Shown here in pieces: positions 8,138 to 16,743 of a DNA stretch of 64,000 nt (position 1 is its first letter; every line of letters begins with the position of its first letter). Under the pieces are notes generated by a model. It was given only the letters and a program-made list of their open reading frames with translations, ran no database searches and had not been told where the DNA came from. The DNA comes from Streptomyces sp. DH12 (lineage in GTDB: Bacteria > Actinomycetota > Actinomycetes > Streptomycetales > Streptomycetaceae), in the NCBI RefSeq assembly GCF_020873895.1, contig NZ_JAHWGT010000006.1, positions 124,001-188,000 of the forward strand. Reading direction: 5' to 3'. The position numbers and the translations under genes are program-made.

Positions 8138-9292
8138 TCAGGAACGGTTCGTCCGGTACATGGGCGCGGGCGGCCCGGTGACGCCGGGGAGGTCCGCCTC
8201 CAGCCACTTCTCGTACGCCTTCGTCCAGGGCCCGGCGCGGTACGCGACGAGCACCTGGTTCACCCGCCGCACCAGGTCGTCGGCGCCGAGCCTGGCCGCG
8301 ATCCCGTAGTACTCGGTCGTGAACGGCTCGCCCTTCAGCTCGACGGCCGGGTCCTGCGCGGCCTGCCCGGCGGCCAGGGCGCTGTCCGTGACGACCGCGT
8401 CGACCTCCCCCGCCTGCAGCCGGACCAGGCAGTCCAGCTGGTTCGGCACGGTGAGGCGGTCGGCGTCCCGGGCCGTGCCGTCGTACGCGTCGCGGTAGAC
8501 CGCGCCGAGCGGGGCCCGGTCCAGCGCGTCGTACGCCGTGGAGCCCTCGGCCGTGCAGACGCGCCGGCCGGCGAGGGAGGCGTCGTACCCGGTGATCGGC
8601 GACTCCTTCGGCGCGAGGACCTGCTGTCCGGTCTCGAAGTAGGCGGTGGAGAAGGCGACCTGGCGGATCCGGTCGCAGTTGATCGTCATCGTCCGGACGA
8701 CCAGGTCGACCTTTCCGCTCACCAGGGCCGCTATCCGCTGGTCGGTGGGGACGGTGCGGAAGACGATCGCGTCGGGGCTGCCGAGGAGGTCGGCGGCGAC
8801 GGCCCGGGCGAGGTCGATGTCGAACCCCTCCAAGGTGCCCTTGACCGAGTCGCGGTAGCCCCAGCGGTAGCTGTTCTGGTCGACGCCGACGACCAGCCTG
8901 CCGCGCGCCCTGATCGCGGCGACCGCGGGCCCCTCGGCGCGCGACGGCGGCAGGGACGCCTCCGGGTTCCGGCAGGTCCCCGCGGGTGCGGCCGTCGACG
9001 CCCGGGGCCGTGCCCCGGTGGGCGTTCCGGGGGAGGCCGAGGTCCGCGTCCCGGCTTGTGCCCCGGTCGGCGTTCCGGAGGAGGCCGAGGTCCGTGCCCC
9101 GGGCTGCGTCCCGGCCTGGGCCCCGGCCTGGGCCCCGGTCCGCTCCGCGTTCGGTGCCGCCGCCGGCGCGACGGCCGAACCGCCCGCCAGGAGGCACGCC
9201 ACGCCCACGGCGAGGACCGCGCCCCGGCGCCGCGCCCGTGCGCCGGGCCGCCGGCCACCACCGCCCACCGCGTTCCCCCCGCCGTCGTGCAC
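8138..9292 (-). CDS. glnH: GlnH-like glutamate/glutamine-type periplasmic binding protein
   Basis: 384 residues. A basic N-terminus (RARRRG) leads into a hydrophobic export segment (AVLAVGVACLLAGG), then a repetitive linker of about 60 residues, then a family 3 solute-binding domain (GRLVVGVDQN, GFDIDLARAVA, DLVVRTMTIN). The GTG at 9292 is chosen for the signal peptide and a GGAAGGGGG site before it; an upstream GTG at 9388 overlaps the preceding stop as GTGA and is the alternative. Unlike mycobacterial GlnH I see no clean lipobox: the only nearby cysteine lies within the hydrophobic core. No ABC permease or ATPase accompanies it, which fits a sensor rather than a transporter role. Confidence 0.88.
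   Translation of the reverse strand: MHDGGGNAVGGGGRRPGARARRRGAVLAVGVACLLAGGSAVAPAAAPNAERTGAQAGAQAGTQPGARTSASSGTPTGAQAGTRTSASPGTPTGARPRASTAAPAGTCRNPEASLPPSRAEGPAVAAIRARGRLVVGVDQNSYRWGYRDSVKGTLEGFDIDLARAVAADLLGSPDAIVFRTVPTDQRIAALVSGKVDLVVRTMTINCDRIRQVAFSTAYFETGQQVLAPKESPITGYDASLAGRRVCTAEGSTAYDALDRAPLGAVYRDAYDGTARDADRLTVPNQLDCLVRLQAGEVDAVVTDSALAAGQAAQDPAVELKGEPFTTEYYGIAARLGADDLVRRVNQVLVAYRAGPWTKAYEKWLEADLPGVTGPPAPMYRTNRS
9011..9106 (-). repeat. 48-bp imperfect direct duplication in the glnH linker
   Basis: Two adjacent copies of 48 bp (9011-9058 and 9059-9106) encode a 16-residue Gly/Thr/Ala/Ser linker unit, followed by shorter GAQAG units. It separates the export signal from the binding domain. 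Confidence 0.75.
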
Positions 9293-9384
9293 CGTGCCCC
9301 CTTCCGGCCCGTCGACCTGCCCCGGCCCCGGCCCCCGCCCCGGGCCCGGCCCCGGACCGGCCGCGGCGTCCCGCCCCGCGCCGG

Positions 9385-11061
9385 TCACCGGTACTCCGCC
9401 AGCCTGCGGTTGACGCCCGCGACGGCGGCGACCGCGCCCACCGCCGCCAGGGCGGCCGCCCCGGCCGGCAGGCCCGCCAGGGCGGTACGGCCACGGGTCG
9501 CCGCCCGGGTGAACTCGCCCTGCTCGTGGTCGACGGCCGTGCGCAGCGCCGCGTCGACCCGGTCGAACGCGGCACCCGTCGACGGGCCGCCGCCCACCAC
9601 CAGCGCCAGCGCGCCGTCGTGGTCGCCCTCGTCGTTGGTGCGCCGCGCGGCGGCGTGCCGCTCCCGCCACTGGGCGGTCCACCGGGCCGCCTCCGCCACC
9701 GCGGCGCGGCCCGCCTCGTCGTCGGCCAGTCCACGCGCCCGGGCGAGTGCCCGGTCGAGACCGGCCATGGCCGCGCCGTGCTCGGTCTCGTACTTGTCGC
9801 TCCTGCCGTCGTCGGTCAGTACCGCCCCACGTGCCACGAGGGTCAGGTTCTCGTTCGCCCGGGCCTTCAGGGAACCGATCCGGGCCTCGTTCAGCACCTT
9901 GAGCGAATCCAGGCCGTGGACGCGGGCGTCGTCCAGCCCCGCCCGGGCCAGGGTGTGGGCGCCCGCCAGCCACACCAGCGCCACCGCGGTGGCGGCCGCG
10001 GCCGCGAGCAGCCCCGGGTTCAGCACGCGGTGGGTGCGCCGGTAGTCGCGCCGCTGCGCCACCGCGAGCGCGGCCAGCGCCAGCGCGCCCACCGCGAGGG
10101 AGGGCACCGGCCAGGCGCGCGCCCGGCGCTCGTCCTCGGCGAGCCGCGCCGTCTCCGCCGCGTACAGCCGCTGGGCCGCGGGGAGGAGACCGGTCGTCAT
10201 GTGGGCGTTGGCGTACCGGAGGTAGGCGCCGCCGAGCGGCAGGCCCTGGCGGTTCGCCGCGCGCGCCCGCTCCACGAGGCCCGTGTAGACGGGGAGCTGC
10301 TCGTTGAGCGCGGCGATCTCGTCCGCCGAGCCGGACGGGCCGCCGGCGCCGCCCGCACCGGCGTCGGCCGCGGCCTTCACCAGCAGCCGGGCGGCGGTGG
10401 CGACGTCCGTGTCGTACCGCTCGCGCAGGTCGGCCGGCTCCTGCGCCCCGGCGAGGAAACCGCCGGCGGCGACGGTGTCGGCGTCGGCGAGGGAACGGTA
10501 GAGGTGCGCGGCGTCGGCGCTCAGCGGCTGGCTGCGGCCCACGACGTCACCGGCGGCGGAGGACCGGCCGGTCACCTCCAGGGCGGTCACCGCGCCGAAC
10601 GCGACGAGGAGCGCGGCGAGTACCGCGCCGAGCAGGCGCAGCCGGCCGGGCGGCGTGGCCACGGCGTCCCGCAGCCGCGCCCGACCCGCCGCCGGTGCGG
10701 CCGTGCGCCCGCCGGACGGCCCGCCGGTCGGCAGCCAGGGGACGGCGGCCGGGGGGCCGGGGCGGTCCGGGAGGAGGACGGGGCCAGTCGGGGAGCCCGG
10801 GCGGTCCGGTCGGCCCGAGCCGCTCGGGCGGGCAGAGCCGCCTGGATCGGCAGAGCCGCTCGGGCGGGCAGAGCCGCCTGGATCGGCAGAGCCGCTGGGG
10901 TCGGCAGGGCCGCTCGGGTGGGCAGAGCCGCTCGGGTGGGCCGGGCCGCTCGGACGGGCCGCGGGGTCCGGCTGGTCCGGCAGGGGGGCCGGGCCGTCGG
11001 CCGGATGCTCGGGCACCGGCGGGTCCGGGCGCGCGGGCCGTGCGTCCGGTACGTCTGCCAC
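9385..11061 (-). CDS. glnX: GlnX-like four-helix transmembrane sensor protein
   Basis: 558 residues. A 150-residue repetitive Pro/Ser/Gly cytoplasmic N-terminus precedes TM1 (LRLLGAVLAALLVAFGAVTAL), an extracellular helical region of about 160 residues, a TM2-TM3 hairpin around SLAVGALALAALAVA and LLAAAAATAVALVWLAGA, a second extracellular region, and TM4 near the C-terminus. This architecture and position match mycobacterial GlnX (Rv0412c), which acts with GlnH and PknG in amino acid sensing. The GTG at 11061 has GGGGAGGG just upstream; a longer reading from 11145 lacks support. It is the first gene of the operon, so the promoter should lie in 11062-11208, where I see no convincing -35/-10 pair. 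Confidence 0.85.
   Translation of the reverse strand: MADVPDARPARPDPPVPEHPADGPAPLPDQPDPAARPSGPAHPSGSAHPSGPADPSGSADPGGSARPSGSADPGGSARPSGSGRPDRPGSPTGPVLLPDRPGPPAAVPWLPTGGPSGGRTAAPAAGRARLRDAVATPPGRLRLLGAVLAALLVAFGAVTALEVTGRSSAAGDVVGRSQPLSADAAHLYRSLADADTVAAGGFLAGAQEPADLRERYDTDVATAARLLVKAAADAGAGGAGGPSGSADEIAALNEQLPVYTGLVERARAANRQGLPLGGAYLRYANAHMTTGLLPAAQRLYAAETARLAEDERRARAWPVPSLAVGALALAALAVAQRRDYRRTHRVLNPGLLAAAAATAVALVWLAGAHTLARAGLDDARVHGLDSLKVLNEARIGSLKARANENLTLVARGAVLTDDGRSDKYETEHGAAMAGLDRALARARGLADDEAGRAAVAEAARWTAQWRERHAAARRTNDEGDHDGALALVVGGGPSTGAAFDRVDAALRTAVDHEQGEFTRAATRGRTALAGLPAGAAALAAVGAVAAVAGVNRRLAEYR
10817..10960 (-). repeat. 18-bp tandem repeat, eight units
   Basis: Eight consecutive 18-bp units with alternating A/B types (period 36 bp for the first four) encode hexapeptides such as ADPGGS and ARPSGS in the cytoplasmic N-terminus of the GlnX-like protein. 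The units are nearly identical to neighbours, pointing to recent slippage or unequal crossing over. Confidence 0.9.
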
Positions 11062-11208
11062 GTGCCCTCCCCTCGACCGCCCGTCGGCCGCCCGTCCCCT
11101 CGGTGCGGTCCGGCCAGCAGTATGGCCGCAGGGGGCCGGGCACACACCGGTATTGACTGGATCTTGTTCCGATCGTGCCCCCGACCCGGCCCCGGACCCC
11201 CGCCCGGC

Positions 11209-12246
11209 TCACCGCGCGTGGTCCGCCCCCGCCCGGCTCCCGTGGACCGTCGCGTAGTGGGCGCGCAGCGCCGCCCCGGCCGCCGCCGGGGCCGCCACGT
11301 GGTCCAGCCCGAGCAGCGCCGCGCCCAGCACGGGCGGCGCGGCCACCACGCGCGGTACCGCCGCGGGCGCCCGCTCCCGCAGCAGGTCGGCGATCCGGGT
11401 GTCCAGGTCCCGGTGCCCGGCCGCCAGCACGCTCCCGCCGAGCACCACCGGTACCGGGTCGGGCCCGTGGCCCAGGCCCAGCCGCTCCAGGGCGACACCG
11501 GCCATGGTCACGACCTCCTCCGCCAGGCGCTCCACCAGGCCCCGCGCCACCGGGTCGCCGGCCGCGGCGACGGCGAACAGAACGGGGGCCAGCTCGTGCC
11601 GCCGCCCGCCCGGGATCCGGCCCAGGTGCAGCGCCTCGATGAGCGCGCGCATCGACCCCAGGCCGAAGCGCGCGGGCAGCGCCCGGGCCAGCTCCGTCGG
11701 CCCGCCCCGCCCGTCCTCGGCCCGCGCCGCGTGCCACAGCGCCTCGTCCGCCAGCCCGGCGCCGCCGCCCCAGTCCCCGGAGAGGCGGCCCACGGCCAGG
11801 AAGCGGGCCGTGCGCCCGTCGGGCAGCATGCCGACGCAGTTGATGCCGGCCCCGCACACCACGGCGACGCCCCGCGGCTCGTCCGCCCCGGCCCGCAGCA
11901 CCGCGAACGTGTCGTTGCGCACGGTCGTCGACGCGCCCCAGGCGCGCGCCGCCAGGGCGCGGGTGAGCTGCTCCTCCTCCACCGGCAGGTCGGCGTTGGC
12001 CAGGCACGCCGACACATGCGCCGCGTACGGCCCCCGCGCGGGCGCGTCCCGGCCGGGTGCCGCGTCCCGGACGGCCGCCCGCACCGCCGCCGCCACGACG
12101 TCGACGGCCGACTCGACCCCCACCGCCTGCGGCTGGAAACCGCCGCCGCGCGCCGCGCCGAGGACCGTCCCGTCGGCGGCGACGAGCGCCACGTCCGTCT
12201 TGCTGTTGCCCGCGTCGACCGCGAGCACGGCCGCGGCCGGGGTCAC
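11209..12246 (-). CDS. csnK: BadF/BcrA-type N-acetylglucosamine/glucosamine kinase (CsnK)
   Basis: 345 residues. The N-terminal phosphate loop DAGNSKTD and the adenosine-region signature (VVCGAGINCVG, GDWGGGAGLADEAL) are those of BadF/BadG/BcrA/BcrD ATPases, which include amino-sugar kinases. The GTG start at 12246 overlaps the csnH stop as GTGA, so the two are translationally coupled. As last gene of the csn operon it would phosphorylate glucosamine or glucosamine oligosaccharide units after import, giving the substrate for the GH4 enzyme. In S. coelicolor the same gene is csnK. Exact sugar specificity cannot be read from sequence. Confidence 0.9.
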   Translation of the reverse strand: MTPAAAVLAVDAGNSKTDVALVAADGTVLGAARGGGFQPQAVGVESAVDVVAAAVRAAVRDAAPGRDAPARGPYAAHVSACLANADLPVEEEQLTRALAARAWGASTTVRNDTFAVLRAGADEPRGVAVVCGAGINCVGMLPDGRTARFLAVGRLSGDWGGGAGLADEALWHAARAEDGRGGPTELARALPARFGLGSMRALIEALHLGRIPGGRRHELAPVLFAVAAAGDPVARGLVERLAEEVVTMAGVALERLGLGHGPDPVPVVLGGSVLAAGHRDLDTRIADLLRERAPAAVPRVVAAPPVLGAALLGLDHVAAPAAAGAALRAHYATVHGSRAGADHAR

Positions 12247-13586
12247 GCCCACGCCAGGTGCTCCCGGTTGTGTGCGATCAGCCGGTCGGTGAGCGTGTCG
12301 GCGTACCCGTACTGGCCGACCAGCGGGTGGGCGAGCAGCGCCCGGAACACCCGGTCCCGGCCGCCGCGCAGCGCCGCGTCGAGCGCCAGCTCCTCGTACG
12401 CGGCGACGTGCGAGACGAGCCCCGCGTACAGCGGGTCCAGCGGGCGTACCGGCAGCGGGCGCACGCCCGTGGCGTCCACGGCGGCCTGCACCTCCACCAC
12501 CGCCTCGTCGGGCAGGAACGGCAGGGTGCCGGCGTTGCGCGCGTTCACCACCTGCACCGCACCCCCCGCACCGCCCCCGCTGCCGGCACCACCGGCCCCG
12601 CCGGCCCCGTGAGCCCCGCCGGTACCGCCGAGGAGCGACGCCGCCAGGTGGACGGCCGCCTCCGAGTAGAAGGCCCCGCCCCGTTCCGCCAGCAGCGCCG
12701 GCTTCTCGTCCAGCGCGGGGTCGGCGTACATCTCCAGCAGCCGCCGCTCCATGTCGGCGACGGCGGCCGCCCGCGACGGCCCGGCGCGCAGCTCGTCCAC
12801 GACCTGGTCGTGGGCGTAGAAGTACCGCAGGTAGTACGAGGGGACGACGCCGAGCCGGTCCAGCAGGCCGCGCGGCAGCCGCAGGTCGTCCGCGACCGCG
12901 TCGCCGTGCTCGGCGAGCAGCGCCGGCAGCACGTCCGGCCCCTCGGGACCGCCGAGCCGTACGCCCAGCTCCCACGTGAGGTGGTTGAGCCCGACGTGCT
13001 CCAGGTGCACCTCGGCGGGGGCCGCGCCCAGCAGCGCCGCGAACTTCCGCTGCAGGCCGATGGCGACGTTGCACAGCCCGACCGCCCGGTGCCCGGCGTC
13101 GAGCAGGGCGCGCGTGACGATGCCGACGGGGTTGGTGAAGTCGACGATCCAGGCGTCCGGGGCGGCCCGCCGGACCCGCTCGGCGATGTCGAGGACGACC
13201 GGCACCGTCCGCAGCGCCTTGGCGAGGCCGCCCGCGCCCGTCGTCTCCTGCCCCACGCAGCCGCACTCCAGCGGCCACGTCTCGTCCTGCTGCCGGGCCG
13301 CCTGCCCGCCCACGCGCAGCTGGAGCAGGACCGCGTCCGCCCCGTCGGCGGCCGCGTCCAGGTCGGTGGTGGTGGTGACCTTCCCCGGATGGCCCTGCCG
13401 GGCGAGGATGCGCCGGGCCACCCCGCCGACCACGTCCAGGCGCTCGGCCGCCGGGTCGACGAGGACCAGCTCGTCGACGGGCAGCGCGTCCCGCAGCCGT
13501 GCGAAGCCGTCGACCAGCTCCGGGGTGTACGTGGAGCCACCCCCCACCACCACGAGTCTCATGCCACCCATGTTCACCCTGCTCAT
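12243..13586 (-). CDS. csnH: Family 4 glycoside hydrolase (CsnH), 6-phospho-glycosidase type
   Basis: 447 residues. GH4 features are clear: the NAD-binding GGGSTYTPELV at the N-terminus, VDFTNPVGIVTRAL, and the Mn-coordinating Cys and His in GLCNVAIGL and EHVGLNHLTWE. GH4 enzymes cleave by an NAD- and metal-dependent redox elimination rather than the classical acid/base route and usually need a 6-phosphorylated glycone, matching the kinase gene next to it. The ATG at 13586 has AGGGGG 8 bases upstream; an internal ATG at 13571 also has an AGGG. A Gly/Ala-rich insert around residues 320-345 is of low complexity. Confidence 0.9.
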   Translation of the reverse strand: MSRVNMGGMRLVVVGGGSTYTPELVDGFARLRDALPVDELVLVDPAAERLDVVGGVARRILARQGHPGKVTTTTDLDAAADGADAVLLQLRVGGQAARQQDETWPLECGCVGQETTGAGGLAKALRTVPVVLDIAERVRRAAPDAWIVDFTNPVGIVTRALLDAGHRAVGLCNVAIGLQRKFAALLGAAPAEVHLEHVGLNHLTWELGVRLGGPEGPDVLPALLAEHGDAVADDLRLPRGLLDRLGVVPSYYLRYFYAHDQVVDELRAGPSRAAAVADMERRLLEMYADPALDEKPALLAERGGAFYSEAAVHLAASLLGGTGGAHGAGGAGGAGSGGGAGGAVQVVNARNAGTLPFLPDEAVVEVQAAVDATGVRPLPVRPLDPLYAGLVSHVAAYEELALDAALRGGRDRVFRALLAHPLVGQYGYADTLTDRLIAHNREHLAWA

Positions 13587-13598
13587 CTCGTATCCCCC

Positions 13599-14429
13599 TT
13601 ACCCCTTCACTCCGGTGAGCGTGACGCCCTCGACGAAAGCCTTCTGGGCGAAGAAGAACACGACGACGACCGGCGCCATCACGAGCACCGTCGCGGCCAT
13701 CGTCAGGTTCCAGTCCGTGTGGTGCGCACCCTTGAACGACTCCAGGCCGTACGACAGCGTCCAGGCCGCGGGGTTCTCGGAGGCGTAGATCTGCGGCCCG
13801 AAGTAGTCGTTCCACGCGTAGAAGAACTGGAACAGCGCCACCGCCGCGATCCCGGGCCGGGCCATCGGCAGCACCACCCGCAGCAGCGTGCGCACCTCGC
13901 CGCACCCGTCGACGCGGGCCGCGTCCAGGCACTCGTCGGGCAGGGTGAGCAGGAACTGCCGCAGCAGGAAGATGGAGAACGCGTCCCCGAACGCCATCGG
14001 GATGATCAGCGGCCACAGGCTCCCCGACAACCCCAGCTGCTTCGCCCAGAACAGGTACATCGGGATGACCAGCACCTGCGGCGGCAGCATCATCATCGAC
14101 ACCACCAGCATCAGCACCAGCCGCTGCCCCCGGAAGCGGAACTTCGCCAGCGCGTACGCGACCGGGACCGACGACACCACCGTCAGCACCGTCCCCAGCC
14201 CCGCGTACAGCAGCGTGTTGCGCCACCAGTCCGCGAACCCGGGCGTGCGGAGCACCGCCGCGTAGTTCCCCCACTCCCACGTGCGGGGCACCAGGTCCCG
14301 GGTGAGCGCCTGCTCGTCGCTCATGAGGGAGGTGAGCAGGACGAAGACGAACGGCAGGACGAAGAAGAGCGCGGCGGCGACGCCGAGGGCGTGGACGCCG
14401 ATCCAGTGGAACACCCGCTGCCCGCGCAT
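13599..14429 (-). CDS. csnG: Sugar ABC transporter permease, MalG type (CsnG)
   Basis: 276 residues with six hydrophobic segments and the cytoplasmic EAA loop near the C-terminus (LDAARVDGCGEVRTLLRVVL), which docks the ATPase. Its ATG directly follows the csnF stop with no intervening base, so translation is coupled. It forms the membrane channel with CsnF for oligosaccharides delivered by CsnE. No ATPase gene is in the operon; streptomycete sugar importers commonly share the multitask ATPase MsiK encoded elsewhere, and I infer that here. Confidence 0.93.
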   Translation of the reverse strand: MRGQRVFHWIGVHALGVAAALFFVLPFVFVLLTSLMSDEQALTRDLVPRTWEWGNYAAVLRTPGFADWWRNTLLYAGLGTVLTVVSSVPVAYALAKFRFRGQRLVLMLVVSMMMLPPQVLVIPMYLFWAKQLGLSGSLWPLIIPMAFGDAFSIFLLRQFLLTLPDECLDAARVDGCGEVRTLLRVVLPMARPGIAAVALFQFFYAWNDYFGPQIYASENPAAWTLSYGLESFKGAHHTDWNLTMAATVLVMAPVVVVFFFAQKAFVEGVTLTGVKG

Positions 14430-15353
14430 CTACCCGCCCGTCCCGATCAGTCCGGCGCGCCGCCGCATCAGCAGCGCCGTGCCCGCCATGGACAGCGCGA
14501 ACAGCACCAGCGCCACCACGCACGCCGCGCCGTAGTCGAAGCGCTGGAACCCGAGGTTGTGGACGAGCTGCGGCAGGGTCAGCGTGGAACCCTCCGGGTA
14601 GCCCGGCTCGACCTGCTGTCCGCTGTTGCCGACGACGCCGGCCGCGACCTTCCCCGCGACCAGCGGCTGCGTGTAGTACTGCATCGTCTGGATGACCCCC
14701 GTGACCACGGCGAACAGCACCACCGGGGAGATCGTCGGCAGCGTCACGTACCGCAGCCGCTGCCACGCCGACGCCCCGTCCAGCTCCGCCGCCTCGTACT
14801 GCTCCCGCGGCACGTCCAGCAGCGCCGCCATGAAGATCACCATCAGGTCGCCGACCCCCCACACGGCGAGCGCCGTCAGCGCCGGCTTGGACCAGGACGG
14901 GTCGGTGAACCACGCCGGCGCGGGCAGCCCCGCCCCCTCCAGCAGCGCGTTGACCGGCCCGGTCCCCGGGTTGAGCAGGAACACGAACGCGAGGGTCGCG
15001 GCGACCGGCGGCGCCAGGTACGGCAGGTGGAAGAGCGTCCGGAACACCCCGGCGCCCCGCTTGATCCGCACGACGAGCAGCGCGACGCCCAACCCGAAGA
15101 CCACCCGGCAGGTCACCATGACCGCGACCAGCCACAGCGTGTTGCCCACCGCCGGCCAGAAGGCCGGGTAGTCGGTGAGGACGTACCGCCAGTTCTCCAG
15201 GCCGTTGAAGACGGGCGGGCGGAAGCCGTCGTAGTGCGTGACGGAGAAGTAGGCCGTGGCGGCGAGCGGGTAGGCGAAGAAGACGGAGAACCCCACGAGC
15301 CACGGCGACAGGAAGGCGGCCGCGCGCAGCGCGCGGCGCGTGCGTGCCCTCAT
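14430..15353 (-). CDS. csnF: Sugar ABC transporter permease, MalF type (CsnF)
   Basis: 307 residues. An N-terminal basic stretch is followed by TM1 (FLSPWLVGFSVFFAYPLA) and five more hydrophobic segments; the EAA loop reads EAAELDGASAWQRLRYVTLP. It begins 7 bp after the csnE stop and ends immediately before csnG. Partner of CsnG in the amino-sugar oligosaccharide importer. Confidence 0.93.
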   Translation of the reverse strand: MRARTRRALRAAAFLSPWLVGFSVFFAYPLAATAYFSVTHYDGFRPPVFNGLENWRYVLTDYPAFWPAVGNTLWLVAVMVTCRVVFGLGVALLVVRIKRGAGVFRTLFHLPYLAPPVAATLAFVFLLNPGTGPVNALLEGAGLPAPAWFTDPSWSKPALTALAVWGVGDLMVIFMAALLDVPREQYEAAELDGASAWQRLRYVTLPTISPVVLFAVVTGVIQTMQYYTQPLVAGKVAAGVVGNSGQQVEPGYPEGSTLTLPQLVHNLGFQRFDYGAACVVALVLFALSMAGTALLMRRRAGLIGTGG

Positions 15354-15360
15354 GCGCCCG

Positions 15361-16713
15361 CTACCGGGCCTTCGCGATGTCGGTGTCGATCTGCGCGGCG
15401 GTCCGCGCCAGCCCCGCCCGCAGGTCCGGTTCCCGCCCGGCCTCGTGGCGGTACCCGAACTCCTGGAGGGTCACCTGGTAGGCGCCGCCGTTGACGGAGG
15501 CGGGGGTGGTGTTGGACCTCGGGTGCCGCGAGATGTCCAGGAACACCTCGAACCGCGGGTCGAGTCGCAGCTTCGGGGAGGCGAGCGCCGCGTGGGTGGA
15601 GGGCACGTTGCGCAGCTCGTTGGCGAGCGCCACGACCGCGTCGGTGTCCGTCGTCAGGTACCGCACCAGCTCCCACGCGGCGTTCTGGCGGGGGCTGGTG
15701 GCGGCGATCCCGACGACCGTCCCCGACAGGTAGCCCTTGCCGTAGTCGGCGGCCCGGTCGTCGGGGACGGGCAGCGGGGCCACCCCGATCTCGAACGGGA
15801 CCTTCGCGTCGAGAGCCATGCCGAGCCGCCACTCGCCGTCGAGCTGCATGGCGACCTGCCCGGTGTGGAAGGGGTGCTTGGCGCCCCACTCGTCGCCGAA
15901 GGTGTTGCGGTACCTCTCCAGCTTCCGGAACCCGCCGAGCTGCTCGACGAGCCCCTTCTGCCAGGTGAACATGGCGGCGAACGCCGGGTCGGTGGCGACC
16001 GTCGACCTGCCGTCCGCGTCGAAGTACGTGGGCTGCCACTGGGCGACGAGGTGGCCGGGGGTCGACTCGTAGCCGTGGAAGTTCGGCATGAACCCGAGCC
16101 GCTCGTAGGAGTCGCCCCGGTGCCGGGTCAGCTGCCGCGCGACCCGGTCGAACTCGCTCCACGTCCGCGGCGGGGCCTCCACCCCGGCCTGCGCGAAGGC
16201 GTCCTTGTTGTAGTAGAGGCCGTACGCGTCGCCGAGGAGCGGCAGGGTGCAGCGGACCCCGTCGAACGCCGTGTAGTCCAGCCGCGCCTTCGGGAAGGTC
16301 TGCTCCGGGTCGACGCCCGACCTGTCGAGGAACGGCCCGAGGTCGGCGAACGCCCCGGAGGAGCAGAACCTGCCGACGTTGTCCGTGGTGAACGACGACA
16401 CCACGTCCGGGGCGCCGGAGCCGCCCGCGCGCAGCGCCTGCTGGATCTTGTCGTCGGTGACGTTCGGGACGGCCTTCACCGTGATGTTCGGGTGGGCGTC
16501 CTCGAACCGCTCGATGGCCGCGTCGACCGCCGCCACCTCCGCCGGCGCGGACCAGCCGTGCCAGAAGGTGAGCGTCACCTGGGCGTTCGGGTCGTCATGG
16601 GCCCCGCCGCCCGCCGAACCGGTGCAGCCGGCGAGGACGAGGACCAGGGCGGTGCACACGGCGGTCGCACCGAGCGGACGCGGACGCGGGAGCCGGAGCG
16701 CGGGCAGGGGCAT
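15361..16713 (-). CDS. csnE: Extracellular sugar-binding lipoprotein of the csn importer (CsnE)
   Basis: 450 residues. The lipobox VLAGC places the lipidated cysteine at residue 30, so the mature protein is anchored outside the membrane. The mature start (VTLTFWHGWSAP) and later elements (ERFEDAHPNITVKA, GEWRLGMALD) are typical of family 1 solute-binding proteins. AGGAGA lies 5-6 bases before the ATG. In S. coelicolor the csnEFG importer takes up chitosan-derived glucosamine oligosaccharides; the same substrate is inferred from the operon order. Confidence 0.93.
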   Translation of the reverse strand: MPLPALRLPRPRPLGATAVCTALVLVLAGCTGSAGGGAHDDPNAQVTLTFWHGWSAPAEVAAVDAAIERFEDAHPNITVKAVPNVTDDKIQQALRAGGSGAPDVVSSFTTDNVGRFCSSGAFADLGPFLDRSGVDPEQTFPKARLDYTAFDGVRCTLPLLGDAYGLYYNKDAFAQAGVEAPPRTWSEFDRVARQLTRHRGDSYERLGFMPNFHGYESTPGHLVAQWQPTYFDADGRSTVATDPAFAAMFTWQKGLVEQLGGFRKLERYRNTFGDEWGAKHPFHTGQVAMQLDGEWRLGMALDAKVPFEIGVAPLPVPDDRAADYGKGYLSGTVVGIAATSPRQNAAWELVRYLTTDTDAVVALANELRNVPSTHAALASPKLRLDPRFEVFLDISRHPRSNTTPASVNGGAYQVTLQEFGYRHEAGREPDLRAGLARTAAQIDTDIAKAR

Positions 16714-16743
16714 GGCGGTCTCCTGTCGACGGGGACGGGTCGG

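Noticed and set aside
11209-15303. A single 1364-codon minus-strand reading through the csn cluster
   Set aside because: Only the last 345 codons (csnK) are real; the rest is the wrong frame of csnH, csnG and csnF.
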